DNA of 8,421 nucleotides, taken from the NCBI GenBank assembly GCA_031254685.1, contig JAIRTZ010000113.1, positions 1-8,421 on the forward strand, given 5' to 3'. Positions 7,601 to 8,421 of this stretch are shown here, piece after piece. The translations under genes and the position numbers were made by a program. The notes under the pieces are model-generated. The model was not told the DNA's origin. It was given only the letters and a program-made list of their open reading frames with translations, and made no database searches. Each line of letters starts with the position of its first letter. Position 1 is the stretch's first letter. Source of the DNA: Methanomassiliicoccaceae archaeon (lineage in GTDB: Archaea; Thermoplasmatota; Thermoplasmata; Methanomassiliicoccales; Methanomethylophilaceae).

Positions 7601-8421
7601 GATAGAGATGGAAGGGAAGGTGTCGGAAAGGACATACTCGTTCAGTTCGGCCGCAATGACCGGAGAGTTCTCAAAGGACGTCGTACCGGACACGTACGCG
7701 GTCACGATGACACTGAACGGCGCATCGGTATACACGGGAACATTCACGTTATATCCCGGCGTGATGAACGTCGGCGACATCGACATAAAGGAGGTGGCCG
7801 CGGAGGTCACCGTGAAGGACCGCTTCGGAGCGGTGATGGAAGATGCGGAAGTGGTCATATGCCTGACGGCGGACGGCACGGAAGTGGCGTCCGCAAAGAC
7901 CGACGAGAACGGCGTCGCGAAGATGTCCGTCGCGCCCGGTTCGTACACTGTGCAGCTGAGGGACAACGAATACGACGGTAAAACGTGGGTCCTCGTGACA
8001 TCATCGTCAACGGCATCGACCACCTCGTTCACGGCGCGCCTCGGAACCACATCCAGAGTTTCGGTCATATTGATCGAGGCCGAGAAGCTGACGATCACCG
8101 GCGTTGCCGCCGGTGACGAGATAACGGTGATGAACGGTGCGTACACGCCGAGAGGCACATTCATGGCATTCGCCGTGGCGGCAGGAACGACAGAGGAGGT
8201 CTACGTGCCAACGGGCGACTATCCTGACGTGACGTCGTACACAGTGTCCGTGAAGAACGAGGACGGCGTAAGATACTTCCCCGTCCCTGCATCAAAGACG
8301 GTCAGCGTGCCGGCGCCCGTGCCCGCGAACATGGGCTCGCTGGAGATCACGATGACCTACAAGGACAAGGATAACAAAGTGTCCGATAATGCCGGCGTCG
8401 TAGCGTTCATCGATTCTGACA
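4644..8421 (+). CDS. aglB: AglB/STT3-family dolichyl-phosphooligosaccharide-protein glycosyltransferase with long C-terminal extension (3' end outside window)
   Basis: Membrane enzyme expected to transfer lipid-linked glycan to Asn in N-X-S/T sequons on the outer face of the membrane. The frame is open for 1,259 codons to the window end with no stop. Residues 1-23 are a charged cytosolic tail, and about 13 membrane helices span 24-496. The first external loop has GGSDAVYHLHVIEQIL with acidic D60 and H64, then NYPFGG and PPLFDW (84-99), all typical of STT3. After the helices come an external mixed domain with T-W562-L563-D564-Y565-G566, the WWDYG motif with the second Trp changed to Leu, and VVADHFGNG (577-585). 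The second acidic motif is poorly conserved (SNGTES, 171-176), and the TIxE-like loop reads VTLSAQ (370-375) without a Glu. From about residue 876 there are at least four or five beta-sandwich repeats. Family identity is firm; activity and acceptor specificity are uncertain because of the altered motifs. It may be a specialised paralogue. Confidence 0.92.
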   Translation, partial: MRQSRETSESRRENKGGWIVSNWRSLTVLSVILLIAFVLRVFFAYGTSAGSGFALSGGSDAVYHLHVIEQILNGNFILTDPALNYPFGGVNYSPPLFDWTVAVFAFPLTLFGFSTVEAASISLVYSTAIVGALTCIPVYKLGKEMFNRKAGYIAAAFFAISALAIVRTVFSNGTESAFFVFFFALTTLFLLRAFKAFKPSEEGSLGSRMAVPFKNKAIFRNLLFAALSLTAMTLSWIGFGAVIMILSFIMVAQAVFDRLRGLSAIGTVSIYASVMLFALLISSLYYGVLAGMTMVSLGPLCLAALMIVISFIISIHRIWVISFPVCAAIGIFAIFAASLFMPELHSAMTSIVHPYAEGKFGALLGANSRVTLSAQAVYAGVVTMWFSFIVGTYLLMRLKKKADSPSHMFITMWFVALLFASWKTMDLAYLAAPMYAIGTGVVIVWMLRFANIKGYAETFKGTNVKTFWRKMIKPIPFLTVLAMVFILIMPNVLYAVDASIPGNKKADIDAQIENTLGGFAGGSSSINYLGATNFYIKDSDWSLGTAWDYYAGVKDKTALVTWLDYGAEAVARGNFNVVADHFGNGVATASNVLTGNATEAIIAMAVRLMNGDPAMIDNVSPNAAVAKELKQIICNGKVTIPDSDPVKTSSNIDFVKMRPQVFGPTDFNISSENAMYLVATNYLTGALTDGEIAEMYNKAIALAKNEIGYIGVTGTMLPIYYGDNNLFSTIAFLNDYHLDRNGAPTKYYTAGVPWTGYYFTYKDAMYETMIWKALVGMSLDEYRAMTNDPSLSQNALINGLMLSDGTLKAYPGFGLGSFTVDLEKEWWVMYSPSKEAPYEDWEVMNGLKAQELQETEGGTINYLGGMAFLRYDKDAVKVGGTVTDMSPEPAGIKGMTVALFGTDGEVISKTVTNDEGRYGLMVPSGIDPLSCRIGVYSGTVYSMEVFSDDVANIIADVEDDLNINIPWAELEGTLVAGTDPVYEEVQIEMEGKVSERTYSFSSAAMTGEFSKDVVPDTYAVTMTLNGASVYTGTFTLYPGVMNVGDIDIKEVAAEVTVKDRFGAVMEDAEVVICLTADGTEVASAKTDENGVAKMSVAPGSYTVQLRDNEYDGKTWVLVTSSSTASTTSFTARLGTTSRVSVILIEAEKLTITGVAAGDEITVMNGAYTPRGTFMAFAVAAGTTEEVYVPTGDYPDVTSYTVSVKNEDGVRYFPVPASKTVSVPAPVPANMGSLEITMTYKDKDNKVSDNAGVVAFIDSD
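7269..8421 (+). other. C-terminal Ig-like / carboxypeptidase-regulatory-like repeats of the oligosaccharyltransferase
   Basis: Downstream of the WWDYG-type domain the protein continues with repeated beta-sandwich units: about residues 876-967, 968-1050, 1051-1145, 1146-1228 and 1229 onward. The first and third show the typical pattern of this fold: a GxVTD or VxVKDRFG strand, a variable strand, then T-(N/D)-(D/E)-(E/N)-G-x-(Y/A) and a P-(S/G)-(G/S) turn (TNDEGRYG at 911-918, TDENGVAK at 1086-1093). No membrane helix is seen in this part, so it should stand outside the cell. The number of repeats and any terminal anchor cannot be known, because the gene runs off the window. Confidence 0.7.

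Noticed and set aside
7586..8164. 192-codon minus-strand open frame opposite the Ig-like repeats
   Set aside because: It lies wholly opposite the continuous oligosaccharyltransferase frame, with Thr/Ser/Val-rich composition expected of an antisense shadow.

Overview
The window looks like archaeal chromosome, most likely a euryarchaeon of the Thermoplasmatota, possibly Methanomassiliicoccales. Support for archaea: an archaeal-type single-subunit oligosaccharyltransferase (AglB/STT3 family), an archaeal-length monofunctional PyrF, a radical SAM protein of a type common in methanogens (COG2108-like), TATA-like boxes about 27 bp upstream of start codons, and apparently leaderless starts. The narrower placement rests on overall resemblance (large LRR/Ig-like surface proteins, moderately GC-rich DNA) and is inference.

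Layout. (1) 1-2750, plus strand: the 3' part of a large cell-surface protein whose start lies upstream. It has N-terminal beta-rich segments, eleven 21-residue leucine-rich repeats, four putative Ig (He_PIG-like) domains in an A-B-A-B pattern, and a C-terminal membrane anchor. (2) 2760-2778: a perfect GC-rich hairpin between two convergent genes, probably a shared terminator. (3) 2801-3859, minus strand: a radical SAM enzyme of unknown substrate. (4) 3860-3914: a very short divergent promoter region with one AT-rich box almost equidistant from both start codons. (5) 3915-4559, plus strand: pyrF, orotidine 5'-phosphate decarboxylase. (6) 4560-4643: an intergenic region with two near-identical TATA-like elements 22 bp apart. 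(7) 4644 to the window end, plus strand: an uninterrupted open frame of 1,259 codons with no stop. It is an STT3/AglB-type oligosaccharyltransferase with divergent catalytic motifs and a long C-terminal series of Ig-like/carboxypeptidase-regulatory-like domains.

How the genes fit together. The surface protein carries many N-X-S/T sequons, several at the same place in successive LRRs, and the oligosaccharyltransferase is the enzyme class that would glycosylate such sequons outside the membrane. A substrate-enzyme relation is plausible but is inference from proximity. PyrF and the radical SAM protein are cytosolic and share a promoter region; no functional link between them is evident. No tRNA, rRNA, CRISPR array or mobile element was recognised, and no intergenic stretch exceeds 100 bases.
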